64,000 bases of DNA from Bacillus sp. CHD6a (GCF_001293645.1 NZ_LBMD01000014.1:1-64000); one strand, 5' to 3'; numbered from the stretch's first letter, positions 52,116 to 60,918 are shown. Notes: a model not told the origin generated them from the letters alone. Numbers and translations are program-made.

Positions 52116-52147
52116 CCGCCCCTCAATCCTGACGGGCGGCATTTTTA
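52116..52147 (+). terminator. Terminator of ftsY
   Basis: CCGCCC (52116-52121) pairs with GGGCGG (52134-52139), followed by CATTTTTATT. Confidence 0.75.
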
Positions 52148-52169
52148 TTAGTAAGGAAATCGTGGGAAG

Positions 52170-52254
52170 GTGTTGATTTCCGTTCCAGGCGCTCCGCTTG
52201 CCTGCGGGCGGTCCGTGAGCCTCCTCGGCTTGCAGCGAGGCCGCTGAAAAACTG
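52170..52254. repeat. Composite spacer repeat, locus D: inverted, diverged right-half copy
   Basis: GTGTTGATTTCCG, AGCCTCCTCGGCTTGC and CGCTGAAAAACTG correspond in order to the reverse complement of the right half and linker of the core elements. The middle is strongly diverged (GGCGCTCCGCTTGCCTGCGG). Confidence 0.65.
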
Positions 52255-52281
52255 ATATTTCCATGAACTTTATGATTTCTA

Positions 52282-52409
52282 GCTGTTGATTGGAGCAAAA
52301 GGCGAAGACTCCTGAGGGAGCTAGCGCTAGGTGGAGACCCCGCAGGCGTAGCCGAGGAGGCTCCAGCAGTGCCCCTAGGAAAGCGAAGCTTTTTGCGGAA
52401 ATCAACAGC
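52282..52409. repeat. Composite spacer repeat, locus D: full 128-bp core
   Basis: A perfect 10-bp terminal inverted repeat (52282-52291 and 52400-52409). Nearly identical to locus B. The stem is GCGCT (52324-52328) with AGTGC (52368-52372), which has one G-T pair where A has G-C and B has A-T. The spacer 52096-52661 holds no gene apart from the promoter at its end. Confidence 0.88.
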
Positions 52410-52520
52410 GGTGTTTAGTGAAATTTTAAAATCAAGGTCTTTTTCAGTGGCTTCCAACGGAGTGAGAAGGCTCAAGCACCGTACCGCGGAAAGCGAAGCC
52501 AATTGCGGAAAGGAACAGTG
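52410..52520. repeat. Composite spacer repeat, locus D: linker plus diverged second right half
   Basis: The linker GTGTTTAGTGAAATTTTAAA leads to GAGAAGGCTC at 52464, again 110 bp after GAGGAGGCTC at 52354. The unit then diverges (CACCGTACCGCGGAAAGCG) and ends GGAACAGTGG. Confidence 0.8.
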
Positions 52521-52587
52521 GAAATCACCTAACCAACTATTGGTTTATTTTTATTATTATTACATTCTCACAGGTCAAGAAAAAAAC

Positions 52588-52616
52588 TTGACATTCCACA
52601 TCCCAACCTGTAAACT
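52588..52616 (+). promoter_or_regulatory. Promoter of ylxM-ffh
   Basis: TTGACA (52588-52593), 17-bp spacer, TAAACT (52611-52616), 45 bp before the ylxM start. It lies just beyond the locus D repeat. Confidence 0.75.
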
Positions 52617-52661
52617 AAGCTATTGTAAAGGCATTTCACTTAACAAGGGAGAGTGAAGAGG

Positions 52662-53000
52662 ATGCTTGAAAAAACAACGAGAATGAACTATCTTTATGAT
52701 TTCTATCAGTCGTTGTTAACACCAAAGCAACGAAGCTATATGTCTTTGTATTACTTAGATGATCACTCCCTTGGTGAGATAGCAGAGGAATATAACATAA
52801 GTCGTCAAGCAGTGTATGATAACATAAAACGTACAGAACAAATGCTTGAGCAATATGAAGAAAAGCTTTTGTTATTTCAAAAGTTTCAAGAGCGGCAGTC
52901 GCTTGTGCAGCAGATGAAGGACGAAGTCGAAAAAACGGACACTCCGTTTAACGGCCAGACTCTTTTAACGCTGATCGAGTCGCTTGAGAAATTAGATTAG
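52662..53000 (+). CDS. ylxM: YlxM, putative HTH protein linked to the SRP pathway
   Basis: A 112-aa UPF0122 protein. A sigma-70 region-4-like helix-turn-helix is clear ([24 protein letters not shown], about residues 25-50), then a coiled coil. It may bind DNA or RNA; in streptococci the homologue interacts with SRP components. ATG 52662 gives the family start [11 protein letters not shown]; a GTG three codons upstream at 52653 is possible. It is 12 nt upstream of ffh. Confidence 0.92.
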   Translation: MLEKTTRMNYLYDFYQSLLTPKQRSYMSLYYLDDHSLGEIAEEYNISRQAVYDNIKRTEQMLEQYEEKLLLFQKFQERQSLVQQMKDEVEKTDTPFNGQTLLTLIESLEKLD

Positions 53001-53012
53001 GGGGCGGCATGC

Positions 53013-54359
53013 ATGGCATTTGAAGGTTTAGCCGACCGTTTGCAAAATACGATACAGAAGATACGTGGAAAAGGTAAGGTAAGCGAACAAGACGTTAAAG
53101 AAATGATGCGTGAAGTTCGACTGGCTTTACTTGAAGCGGATGTTAACTTCAAAGTAGTGAAAGACTTTGTAAAACGCGTGAATGAACGTGCAGTTGGACA
53201 AGAAGTCATGAAAAGTCTTACACCCGGTCAGCAAGTAATTAAAGTGGTAAAAGAAGAACTCACCGCGCTTATGGGTGGGGAGCAAAGTAAAATTGCAGTA
53301 AGCAGCCGACCGCCGACCGTCATTATGATGGTAGGTCTACAAGGTGCAGGTAAAACGACGACAACTGGAAAACTTGCAAACCTATTACGCAAAAAGCATA
53401 ATAGAAAGCCTCTTCTAGTTGCAGCCGATATTTACCGACCGGCAGCTATTAAACAGCTTGAAACACTTGGAAAACAACTCAGTATGCCTGTTTTCTCGTT
53501 AGGAGATCAGGTTAGTCCGGTTGAAATCGCAAAGCAGGCTATCCAAAAAGCGAAAGATGAGCATCATGACTATGTGCTAATTGATACCGCTGGACGTTTG
53601 CATGTAGATGAAACATTAATGGATGAGTTAAAACAGGTAAAAGAAATATCCAACCCGGATGAGATCTTCCTTGTAGTCGATGCTATGACAGGACAAGATG
53701 CTGTAAATGTGGCACAAAGCTTCAATGAACAGCTTGGCTTGACTGGCGTTGTGTTAACAAAACTTGATGGAGATACCCGAGGTGGAGCTGCATTATCCGT
53801 CAAGGCGGTAACCAATACCCCAATCAAATTCATTGGTATGGGGGAGAAATTGGATGCCATTGAGCCTTTTCACCCTGAACGTATGGCCTCTCGTATTTTA
53901 GGTATGGGAGATGTGCTTACTCTTATTGAGAAAGCACAATCAAATGTAGATGAAGAGAAAGCCAAAGAGCTTGAACAGAAGCTGCGTACGATGAACTTTA
54001 CGTTTGATGATTTCCTGGAACAGCTTGGCCAAGTAAGAAACATGGGCCCTCTTGATGAAATCCTCGGAATGATACCTGGAGCCAACAAAATGAAAGGCTT
54101 AAAAAATGTCCAGGTGGATGAAAAGCAGATTGGTCACGTGGAGGCAATTATCCAATCCATGACCAAAGCGGAGAAAGATAATCCAGATCTAATTAATGCG
54201 AGCCGCAAAAAGCGGATAGCAAAAGGTAGCGGACGACCTATTCAGGAAGTAAACCGTCTGCTTAAACAATTTGAAGAGATGAAAAAAATGATGAAACAGA
54301 TGACAAGCATGCAAAAAGGAAAAGGCAAAAAAGGCGGATTTAAATTTCCTTTCATGTAA
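53013..54359 (+). CDS. ffh: Ffh, signal recognition particle GTPase
   Basis: Binds signal peptides on ribosomes together with the small SRP RNA, which is not in this window. The 448-aa product has the N domain (1-90) and a G domain with GLQGAGKTTTTGK (about 108-120), DTAGRLHVDE and TKLDGDTRGG. The methionine-rich M domain follows (about 300-448; ends MKKMMKQMTSMQKGKGKKGG). The ATG follows TAGGGGGCGG. Confidence 0.97.
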   Translation: MAFEGLADRLQNTIQKIRGKGKVSEQDVKEMMREVRLALLEADVNFKVVKDFVKRVNERAVGQEVMKSLTPGQQVIKVVKEELTALMGGEQSKIAVSSRPPTVIMMVGLQGAGKTTTTGKLANLLRKKHNRKPLLVAADIYRPAAIKQLETLGKQLSMPVFSLGDQVSPVEIAKQAIQKAKDEHHDYVLIDTAGRLHVDETLMDELKQVKEISNPDEIFLVVDAMTGQDAVNVAQSFNEQLGLTGVVLTKLDGDTRGGAALSVKAVTNTPIKFIGMGEKLDAIEPFHPERMASRILGMGDVLTLIEKAQSNVDEEKAKELEQKLRTMNFTFDDFLEQLGQVRNMGPLDEILGMIPGANKMKGLKNVQVDEKQIGHVEAIIQSMTKAEKDNPDLINASRKKRIAKGSGRPIQEVNRLLKQFEEMKKMMKQMTSMQKGKGKKGGFKFPFM

Positions 54360-54409
54360 GCATCCACAGCATTTTTTCTCTTAATAAATAAAGTGACAAG
54401 AAAAAACAC

Positions 54410-54438
54410 TTTACAAACAAGTAACTACTTGTTATCAT
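54410..54438 (+). promoter_or_regulatory. Promoter of the rpsP cluster
   Basis: TTTACA (54410-54415), 17-bp spacer, TATCAT (54433-54438), 39 bp before rpsP. Confidence 0.6.
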
Positions 54439-54477
54439 ACTATCTTGTGTGAAATATTTTCGGAGGTGCTATATTAA

Positions 54478-54750
<273 letters not shown>

Positions 54751-54758
54751 GAGGCAAA

Positions 54759-54989
54759 ATGACAGAACTAATCCAAACAATTGTGACGTCGTTAGTAGAT
54801 CATCCAGAAAATGTAGTGGTTACGGAAAAAGAAACAGGTAATGTTCTTACGTATCAACTTACTGTACATCAAGATGATTTAGGGAAAGTGATTGGCAAGC
54901 AGGGTAGAATTGCAAAAGCAATCCGAACAGTCTTGTTCGCTGCTGCTTCTCACGAGAATAAACGAGTGCAATTAGAGATTATGGAGTAG
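54759..54989 (+). CDS. khpA: KhpA, KH-domain RNA-binding protein
   Basis: A 76-aa single KH domain with the RNA-contacting GxxG loop as GKQG in DDLGKVIGKQGRIAKAIRTVL. KhpA pairs with KhpB (EloR/Jag) to influence cell-wall growth and small-RNA binding in Firmicutes. It was ylqC in B. subtilis. It is followed by a terminator; the ylqD gene normally next is absent. Confidence 0.95.
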   Translation: MTELIQTIVTSLVDHPENVVVTEKETGNVLTYQLTVHQDDLGKVIGKQGRIAKAIRTVLFAAASHENKRVQLEIME

Positions 54990-55020
54990 GGGGAGGCTTT
55001 GATGCTTCCCCTTTTCTTTT
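54990..55020 (+). terminator. Terminator after khpA
   Basis: GGGGAGGC pairs with GCTTCCCC (one G-T), then TTTTCTTTTT. It splits rpsP-khpA from rimM-trmD. Confidence 0.8.
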
Positions 55021-55100
55021 TGGTTAAATAGGTAAGAGAACCTCTTTTGAGGGTACTCTATTTATATAGAAGATAAGCGTTGCGCGTGGAGGTGCAAGAA

Positions 55101-55619
55101 ATGTCAAAGTGGTTCAACGTAGGTAAGCTTGTTAATACTCACGGTATAAAAGGTGAGGTGCGTGTGGTTTCTAGAACGGATTTTCCTGAAGAACGTTATA
55201 AAAAAGGGAATCTCCTATACTTATTCTTGCCAAATGAAAAGGAACCTGTAGAAGTAAAGGTAGCTTCTAGAAGAGTACATAAATCCTTCGACCTTCTCAC
55301 ATTTGAAGGATTTCATAATGTAAACGAAGTGGAAAAATTCAAAGGGGCTATTGTTAAGGTTCCAGAAGACCAACTAGGCGAGCTGGAAGAAGGAGAATTT
55401 TACTTCCACGAGATTGTTGGCTGCAAAGTAATCCTTCAGGAAACGATGGAGGAGATTGGAACAGTTAAAGAAGTGCTGACACCAGGTGCAAACGATGTCT
55501 GGGTGGTTAAGGCAAAGAAAGGGAAGGACGTATTAATCCCTTATATTGACCAAGTAGTGAAGAAAGTGGATGTGCAGGAAAAGACGATCATCATAGAGCC
55601 GCTAGAAGGACTGTTTTAA
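55101..55619 (+). CDS. rimM: RimM, 16S rRNA processing factor
   Basis: Assists maturation of the 30S head and binds S19. The product is 172 aa from ATG 55101 after GGAGGTG; a TTG at 55080 in frame is less likely. The N-terminal RimM domain ([16 protein letters not shown]) is followed by a C-terminal PRC barrel (about 97-170) with [21 protein letters not shown] and IPYI. It lies 1 nt before trmD. Confidence 0.96.
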   Translation: MSKWFNVGKLVNTHGIKGEVRVVSRTDFPEERYKKGNLLYLFLPNEKEPVEVKVASRRVHKSFDLLTFEGFHNVNEVEKFKGAIVKVPEDQLGELEEGEFYFHEIVGCKVILQETMEEIGTVKEVLTPGANDVWVVKAKKGKDVLIPYIDQVVKKVDVQEKTIIIEPLEGLF

Positions 55620-55620
55620 T

Positions 55621-56370
55621 ATGAAGATTGATATCCTTTCCATTTTTCCGGAGATGTTTACAGGTGTTCTCGGTTCCTCCATTTTAAAAAAAGCTGCGGA
55701 TAAAGGGGCCGTTCAATACAGTGTGACTGATTTCAGAGAGTTTGCGGATAACAAACATAAGACTGTCGATGATTACCCTTATGGCGGAGGCGCTGGTATG
55801 GTTCTCAAGGCTCAACCGATCTTTGATGCCGTTTCATCACTCACAGAAACCAAACTGTCTTCCAAAAAGCCCAGAGTGATCCTCATGTGTCCTCAAGGAG
55901 AGCGGTACACACAGAAAAAAGCAGAAGAATTAGCACAAGAAGAACATCTGATATTCATTTGCGGTCATTATGAAGGCTATGATGAAAGAATCAGAGAACA
56001 TGTTGTCACAGATGAGATATCCATTGGGGATTATGTCCTTACCGGTGGCGAACTTGCTTCCATGGTCATAGTAGACAGTGTGGTTCGTTTACTTCCAGAT
56101 GTATTAGGAAAAGCTTCCTCCCATGAACAGGACAGCTTCAGCACAGGCCTTCTTGAGCACCCACATTATACGAGACCAGCTGATTTCCGGGGCATGAAAG
56201 TGCCGGATGTTCTTATATCAGGAAATCATGCACATATTGAAGAATGGCGGACAAAAGAGTCTATACGAAGAACATGGAACAGAAGACCTGACTTATTCGA
56301 TGAATATCCGTTAACAGATCAACAGCAAAAGTGGCTTGAAGAAATTAAAAAAGAGGATAAGGCATATTGA
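55621..56370 (+). CDS. trmD: tRNA (guanine-37-N1)-methyltransferase
   Basis: SPOUT-class enzyme making m1G37, which prevents frameshifting. The 249-aa product has [35 protein letters not shown] and [11 protein letters not shown], the last two forming the trefoil-knot SAM pocket. It follows rimM by one base. Confidence 0.97.
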   Translation: MKIDILSIFPEMFTGVLGSSILKKAADKGAVQYSVTDFREFADNKHKTVDDYPYGGGAGMVLKAQPIFDAVSSLTETKLSSKKPRVILMCPQGERYTQKKAEELAQEEHLIFICGHYEGYDERIREHVVTDEISIGDYVLTGGELASMVIVDSVVRLLPDVLGKASSHEQDSFSTGLLEHPHYTRPADFRGMKVPDVLISGNHAHIEEWRTKESIRRTWNRRPDLFDEYPLTDQQQKWLEEIKKEDKAY

Positions 56371-56395
56371 TTTTATTTGTCTAATATGGTATTAT
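56367..56395 (+). promoter_or_regulatory. Candidate rplS promoter
   Basis: TTGATT (56367-56372), 17-bp spacer, TATTAT (56390-56395). It overlaps the trmD stop and would give a leader of about 90 nt. Confidence 0.55.
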
Positions 56396-56404
56396 ACTCT
56401 TTGT

Positions 56405-56491
56405 GACTTAGCTATGGCTATGTCTAAAAACGATGTTCCGCTGCATCAAATAAGTATGGTATGAGCATCTGTGGAAAAGGAGCAGAAAACT
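56405..56491 (+). promoter_or_regulatory. Candidate L19-leader RNA upstream of rplS
   Basis: The rplS leader has a GATG...CATC pairing option, GATGTTCCGCTGCATC, and a further GAGCATCTGTGG before the ribosome site. Firmicute rplS genes are known to carry an autoregulatory L19 leader at this place. I cannot fold it against the family model here. Confidence 0.4.
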
Positions 56492-56836
56492 ATGCAAAAA
56501 TTAATCCAAGATATTACTCAAGAGCAGTTGAAAACTGATCTTCCTTCTTTCCGTCCTGGTGACACTGTACGTGTTAACGTTAAGGTTGTAGAGGGAACGC
56601 GTGAGCGTATTCAGGTATATGAAGGAGTAGTAATCAAACGTCGTGGCGGCGGAATCAGCGAAACTTTCACAGTTCGTAAGATCTCTTACGGTGTTGGAGT
56701 TGAGCGTGCATTCCCACTACACTCCCCTAAAATTGAGGGAATTGATGTAGTTCGTCGTGGTAAAGTACGTCGTGCGAAACTTTACTACCTACGTGCATTA
56801 CGTGGTAAAAAAGCGCGTATCAAAGAGATTCGATAA
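56492..56836 (+). CDS. rplS: 50S ribosomal protein L19
   Basis: A 114-aa ribosomal protein at the 30S-50S interface. [39 protein letters not shown] and [17 protein letters not shown] are diagnostic. ATG 56492 follows AAAGGAG; a longer in-frame ATG at 56471 includes that site and is rejected. Confidence 0.98.
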   Translation: MQKLIQDITQEQLKTDLPSFRPGDTVRVNVKVVEGTRERIQVYEGVVIKRRGGGISETFTVRKISYGVGVERAFPLHSPKIEGIDVVRRGKVRRAKLYYLRALRGKKARIKEIR

Positions 56837-56845
56837 TCAAAGGGG

Positions 56846-56873
56846 GAGCTTGGAGACAAGCTCTCTTTTTTTA
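56846..56873 (+). terminator. Terminator of rplS
   Basis: GAGCTTG pairs with CAAGCTC around a GAGA tetraloop, then TCT7. Confidence 0.9.
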
Positions 56874-56904
56874 CTAAAAAAATGGCTGCGCAATATCTAT
56901 CGTT

Positions 56905-56932
56905 TTGTATAAACAAAAACAAGGTATATAAT
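56905..56932 (+). promoter_or_regulatory. Promoter of lepB
   Basis: TTGTAT (56905-56910), 16-bp spacer, TATAAT (56927-56932), 67 bp before the gene. Confidence 0.6.
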
Positions 56933-56999
56933 TGGAGTAGAATTACATATAATTCTCGTTTGTATAAGAGAACATAATGAAAACGGCGGAGGAACAGAT

Positions 57000-57551
57000 A
57001 TGGCACGTTCTAAAAATGAGCTTTGGGAATGGGTAAAGGCCTTAGCTATCGCAGTAATTCTTGCAGCAGCAATACGTTATTTCTTTTTTGCACCAATTGT
57101 GGTGGACGGGGATTCCATGATGCCCACACTTCATAATCAGGATAGGATGATCGTGAACAAGATTGGATATAAAGTTGGTGAACCTGAACGATTTGACATC
57201 GTGGTGTTTCATGCAACAGAAGACAAGGACTATATTAAGCGTGTCATCGGCTTACCGGGTGACGAAGTGGAATATCGGGATGATGTCCTGTATATCAACG
57301 GAGAAGCCTATGAAGAGCCATATTTGGACAGTTATAAGGCTCAATATCCCGATGGCCCATTAACGGAAGATTTCACACTGGAAGAAAAGACCGGCGTTAA
57401 GAAAGTGCCAAAAGGTCATCTATTCGTAATGGGAGATAACCGCAGATTCAGCAAGGACGGCCGTCATATTGGAACAGTTCCCCAAGAAGAAGTACTAGGC
57501 AAAACCAATATCGTCTACTGGCCGCTATCAGACCTAAGAATGGTAAAGTAA
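57000..57551 (+). CDS. lepB: Signal peptidase I
   Basis: Cleaves secretory signal peptides at the outer membrane face. The 183-aa product has one N-terminal TM helix (about 13-31). The Ser-Lys dyad is Ser39 in GDSMMPT and Lys80 in [17 protein letters not shown] appears near the C-terminus as box E. The short single-TM form is typical of Bacillus Sip proteins. Not part of the B. subtilis order at this position. The ATG follows GGCGGAGG. Confidence 0.94.
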   Translation: MARSKNELWEWVKALAIAVILAAAIRYFFFAPIVVDGDSMMPTLHNQDRMIVNKIGYKVGEPERFDIVVFHATEDKDYIKRVIGLPGDEVEYRDDVLYINGEAYEEPYLDSYKAQYPDGPLTEDFTLEEKTGVKKVPKGHLFVMGDNRRFSKDGRHIGTVPQEEVLGKTNIVYWPLSDLRMVK

Positions 57552-57589
57552 TATATGATTTTTCGCAAGGACTTCAGGAGGCAATTTTC

Positions 57590-58447
57590 ATGACAATACA
57601 GTGGTTCCCCGGGCATATGGCGAAAGCCCGCAGACAAGTAACAGAAAAACTAAAATTGATTGATATCGTCTACGAATTGGTAGACGCGCGAATTCCCGTA
57701 TCATCACGAAATCCGATGATTGACGAAATCATCTCCAATAAACCAAGAATCATCCTACTAAACAAAGCAGATATGGCAGATGCAAAGGTAACGCGCGAAT
57801 GGTTGGAGTATTTCAATCTCCCAGGCTCATCAACAAAAGCGATTGCCATTGACTCTCAAACAGGTAAAGGCATTCAGCAAATTGCAACATTATCAAAAGA
57901 GCTGTTAAAAGAAAAATTCGATAAAATGCAATCTCGCGGAATCAGACCAAGAGCTATCAGAGCACTGATTGTCGGCATCCCCAATGTTGGAAAATCTACG
58001 CTGATTAACAGATTGGCGAAGAAAAATATCGCGCAAACAGGAGACAGACCTGGTGTAACAAAAGCCCAGCAATGGGTCAAAGTAGGGAAGGAATTGGAAT
58101 TACTTGATACACCAGGTATCCTTTGGCCGAAGTTTGAGGATCAGGAGGTAGGCTATCGCTTAGCTACTACTGGTGCCATAAAAGATACAATCATCAACCT
58201 TCAGGACATTGCTGTATTTGCATTAAGATTTTTGACAGACGCATATCCAGAGAGATTGAAGGAACGATATGGTCTCGAGGAAATACCAGAGGATATCGTG
58301 GAACTTTTTGACGCAATCGGCTCTAAACGAGGGTGCAAGATGAGTGGTGGATTAATCGATTATGATAAGACTGCTGAACTCATTATACGGGAAATCCGTT
58401 CTGAGAAGCTTGGCAAGCTTAGTTTGGAGAAGCCGGAAAAATTATAG
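57590..58447 (+). CDS. rbgA: RbgA, ribosome biogenesis GTPase (YlqF)
   Basis: GTPase needed for late 50S assembly. The 285-aa product has [13 protein letters not shown] at the N-terminus, with the conserved histidine used for GTP hydrolysis. The circularly permuted motifs are G4 LNKAD (near 61), G1 GIPNVGKST (about 129-137) and G3 DTPG. A C-terminal ANTAR-like RNA-binding domain follows. A terminator separates it from rnhB. Confidence 0.96.
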   Translation: MTIQWFPGHMAKARRQVTEKLKLIDIVYELVDARIPVSSRNPMIDEIISNKPRIILLNKADMADAKVTREWLEYFNLPGSSTKAIAIDSQTGKGIQQIATLSKELLKEKFDKMQSRGIRPRAIRALIVGIPNVGKSTLINRLAKKNIAQTGDRPGVTKAQQWVKVGKELELLDTPGILWPKFEDQEVGYRLATTGAIKDTIINLQDIAVFALRFLTDAYPERLKERYGLEEIPEDIVELFDAIGSKRGCKMSGGLIDYDKTAELIIREIRSEKLGKLSLEKPEKL

Positions 58448-58450
58448 AGA

Positions 58451-58480
58451 AAAGGCTGGCACATGTGCAGCCTTTTTCTT
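58451..58480 (+). terminator. Terminator between rbgA and rnhB
   Basis: AAAGGCTG (58451-58458) pairs with CAGCCTTT (58468-58475), followed by more T. The loop is itself a GCACATGTGC palindrome. Confidence 0.75.
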
Positions 58481-58502
58481 TTTGGGTAAAGGAGTTAAAA
58501 AC

Positions 58503-59273
58503 ATGAAAAATAAGTCGATAAAAGAAATAGAGAAAATGCTAAATGATATTGAAAGTGAAAAAGACCCCTTTCTCCAATCGATCAAAGAAGATGAACGAAA
58601 AGGTGTTAAAGCTCTTTACAAGAGATGGACAAAGAGAAAGGCGGAACAGGAGAAACTTATCGACCAGTTTAAAGAGATGCAAAAATATGAACGCGCTCTA
58701 TGGCAAAGTGGCCGCAGATTAATTGCAGGTATCGATGAAGTCGGGCGCGGTCCCTTAGCTGGACCGGTAGTAGCCGCTGCAGTCATTCTCCCAGAGGATT
58801 TTTACTTACCTGGACTCACTGACTCCAAGAAACTGAGTTCGCAGAAACGAGAACACTTTTACCATTACATAAAAGAATATGCTATTAGTTATGGAATAGG
58901 CATCGTGGATTCTGTAGCAATTGATCAAGTTAATATATATGAGGCAACAAAACTAGCAATGATAGAAGCAGTGAAGTGCCTTACTGAAACACCTGATCAC
59001 CTCTTAATTGATGCAATGAAGCTGGATTTAGCACTTGAACAAACATCCATTATTAAGGGGGATGCTACGAGCATTTCCATTGCTGCCGCTTCAGTGTTGG
59101 CTAAGGAAACAAGGGACACATATATGAAGGGCCTTGCAAAGGAATTTCCACAGTATGGGTTTGACAAAAACATGGGGTATGGAACCCGTGAACATCTTTT
59201 GGCTTTAGAGGAAGTCGGAGTGACCCGAGAGCACCGTCGATCATTCTCGCCAGTAAAAGAATTGGTTGACTAA
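58503..59273 (+). CDS. rnhB: Ribonuclease HII
   Basis: Removes RNA, including single ribonucleotides, from DNA hybrids. The product is 256 aa from ATG 58503 after AAAGGAG. An N-terminal helical extension (1-68) typical of Bacillus RNase HII precedes GIDEVGRGPLAGPVV (about 76-90), which holds the catalytic Asp and Glu. LIDAMKLDL and ASVLAKETRD follow. Confidence 0.96.
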   Translation: MKNKSIKEIEKMLNDIESEKDPFLQSIKEDERKGVKALYKRWTKRKAEQEKLIDQFKEMQKYERALWQSGRRLIAGIDEVGRGPLAGPVVAAAVILPEDFYLPGLTDSKKLSSQKREHFYHYIKEYAISYGIGIVDSVAIDQVNIYEATKLAMIEAVKCLTETPDHLLIDAMKLDLALEQTSIIKGDATSISIAAASVLAKETRDTYMKGLAKEFPQYGFDKNMGYGTREHLLALEEVGVTREHRRSFSPVKELVD

Positions 59274-59287
59274 AAAGGGAGTTAGCT

Positions 59288-60625
59288 ATGAACATTTTGC
59301 AGTTCATCCAATCAAAGGGAATTGGTATTGATTCGTTGTATGGCAAACCATCTATCGACCCTCTTTCACAAATACCTGGAAGAGCTCTTCAAGCAATGGT
59401 AACAGAGCAGTTGGATGGTGCTGTTTTTTCCATTAAGAAGGGTTCTATCTCTACACAAGCTGTTATCTATGGCAAAGTGGAGGTTGGCAAGGAATATACT
59501 TTCTCCGTACAGAAGGGAGAGAGTGGAGTGTTCTTGGTGCCTACCAAACAAGATATAGCTTCCCATCAATCGCTATCTTCTCCAATAGAAAATAAATCTG
59601 ATGGGACGGGTAAAGCCGCTATTCAAACAACTTCTTTACCTTCCCCTTCACAAACGACTCAAGAGGTCATACAGGCACTGGTCGCACAAAAAGGAGGAAA
59701 GATGCCTTTTGTGACCATAAAAGAAATGGCAGAGGTGATAGACCGCCTGCCACCATTACAAAAGGAAAAGGCAATGGAGTTGGTAAAAGTGCTAGTTTTG
59801 CGAAATGGTCTCACCAACATTTCAGAAAAGCTCGAAATGATGGTTACTGGCCTTTCTGATGAGGAAACGACCTTGCAAACACTCGCCAAAGTGGAAGCTC
59901 ATCTTCAAAAAGCAGCACCTCCTACAATGATTCAGGAAAAACTGTTGAATGTCATTCAAAAAATGCAGCTTCCTAAAACCCTTCACACCAAAGGAGAGGC
60001 TTTGCAATTTATTCGACAGGTTTTACCCCTGCTGGGCTTGAATTTTGAAAATGATCTATTCCATTTCGTGCGGCAGGAACAGCCCTTATCACAAGATAAG
60101 CTAGAAAACTTGAAGCCGCTACTTTTGAATTATTTAAATCAAGCAACAACAACTGAAGAGAAAGGGATCATCCATCAACTTGTCTCCAAATTGACTAGTT
60201 TTCAACTCCTAACAAGAGATGAAGGTAATCTTCATCATGTTTTCATCCCCCTTCCTGTTAACTTGGAGAATGAAGCAAGAGATTGGTATGTACATATAAG
60301 CTCGAAAAAAAAGAACGAAACCCTGGATCCCGAGTATTGCCGTATTGTCCTTTTACTGGACCTCCCCATATTTTCATCCGTCATGGTGGACGTGCTTGTA
60401 CAAGGAAAAGTAGTGAGTATTTCTTTTCAACATTCCTATCCAAGACTTGAAACACTTGTCCAACAAAGCACCAGTCTCTTAAAAAGCACACTAGCTGAGA
60501 AAGGCTATACTTTAAGCGCAATCAAAGCTGAATGGAAAAAAGACGATAGAACACCTGGGATCTCGTTGGATTATTTAAGGACGATTTTGTCCCCGCCACA
60601 GGAAGGGGTGGACTTGCGAATATGA
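59288..60625 (+). CDS. ylqG: YlqG-like protein of unknown function, hook-length-control-like
   Basis: A 445-aa soluble protein without signal peptide or membrane segments. The middle (about 120-300) is helical and Gln/Lys/Leu-rich. The C-terminal third (315-430) is predicted beta-rich and ends with a segment reading SISFQHSYPRLETLVQ, then LAEKGYTLSAIKAEW. This resembles, by pattern, the C-terminal domain of flagellar hook-length proteins (FliK). Position and size match ylqG of B. subtilis, uncharacterised. It overlaps ylqH by 4 nt, so the two probably act together. Confidence 0.75.
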   Translation: MNILQFIQSKGIGIDSLYGKPSIDPLSQIPGRALQAMVTEQLDGAVFSIKKGSISTQAVIYGKVEVGKEYTFSVQKGESGVFLVPTKQDIASHQSLSSPIENKSDGTGKAAIQTTSLPSPSQTTQEVIQALVAQKGGKMPFVTIKEMAEVIDRLPPLQKEKAMELVKVLVLRNGLTNISEKLEMMVTGLSDEETTLQTLAKVEAHLQKAAPPTMIQEKLLNVIQKMQLPKTLHTKGEALQFIRQVLPLLGLNFENDLFHFVRQEQPLSQDKLENLKPLLLNYLNQATTTEEKGIIHQLVSKLTSFQLLTRDEGNLHHVFIPLPVNLENEARDWYVHISSKKKNETLDPEYCRIVLLLDLPIFSSVMVDVLVQGKVVSISFQHSYPRLETLVQQSTSLLKSTLAEKGYTLSAIKAEWKKDDRTPGISLDYLRTILSPPQEGVDLRI

Positions 60626-60918
60626 GTAAAGACATCATAAAGAGAAAAAAAGCGGTCGCCATCAAGTATGAACAGAATAAAAGTATCGCTCCTGTTGTGC
60701 AGGCAAAAGGTACGGGGTTGATAGCTGAAAACATTCTAGAGGAAGCAAAAAAACACCATATCCCCATACAGGAGGATCAGGCTTTATTGGAGATACTGAT
60801 GGAAATAGAATTAAATGAAACAATACCTGAAGAACTATATGAGGTGGTGGCCGAGGTCTTGGCCTATGTGTACACCCTTCATAAAGACGAGAAAAAGAAT
60901 GTGAAAAATACCACGTGA
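60622..60918 (+). CDS. ylqH: YlqH, FlhB C-terminal-domain-like protein
   Basis: A 98-aa protein matching the cytoplasmic C-terminal domain of the flagellar export switch FlhB: AVAIKYEQNKSIAPVVQAKG, then IPIQEDQALLEILMEIELNETIPEELYEVVAEVLAYVY. The FlhB NPTH autocleavage site and all membrane segments are absent; RKKAVAIKY stands where NPTHYAVAIKY would be. It is cotranslated with ylqG. A stand-alone regulator or adaptor for export is an inference. Confidence 0.85.
   Translation: MSKDIIKRKKAVAIKYEQNKSIAPVVQAKGTGLIAENILEEAKKHHIPIQEDQALLEILMEIELNETIPEELYEVVAEVLAYVYTLHKDEKKNVKNTT

Noticed and set aside
52113-52656. Open frames on both strands upstream of ylxM
   Set aside because: They cover the locus D repeat and the ylxM promoter. 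No ribosome site, and no sequence shared beyond the repeat.
59101-59346. Minus-strand frame between rnhB and ylqG
   Set aside because: It overlaps the ends of two well-supported genes on the other strand and has no family features.
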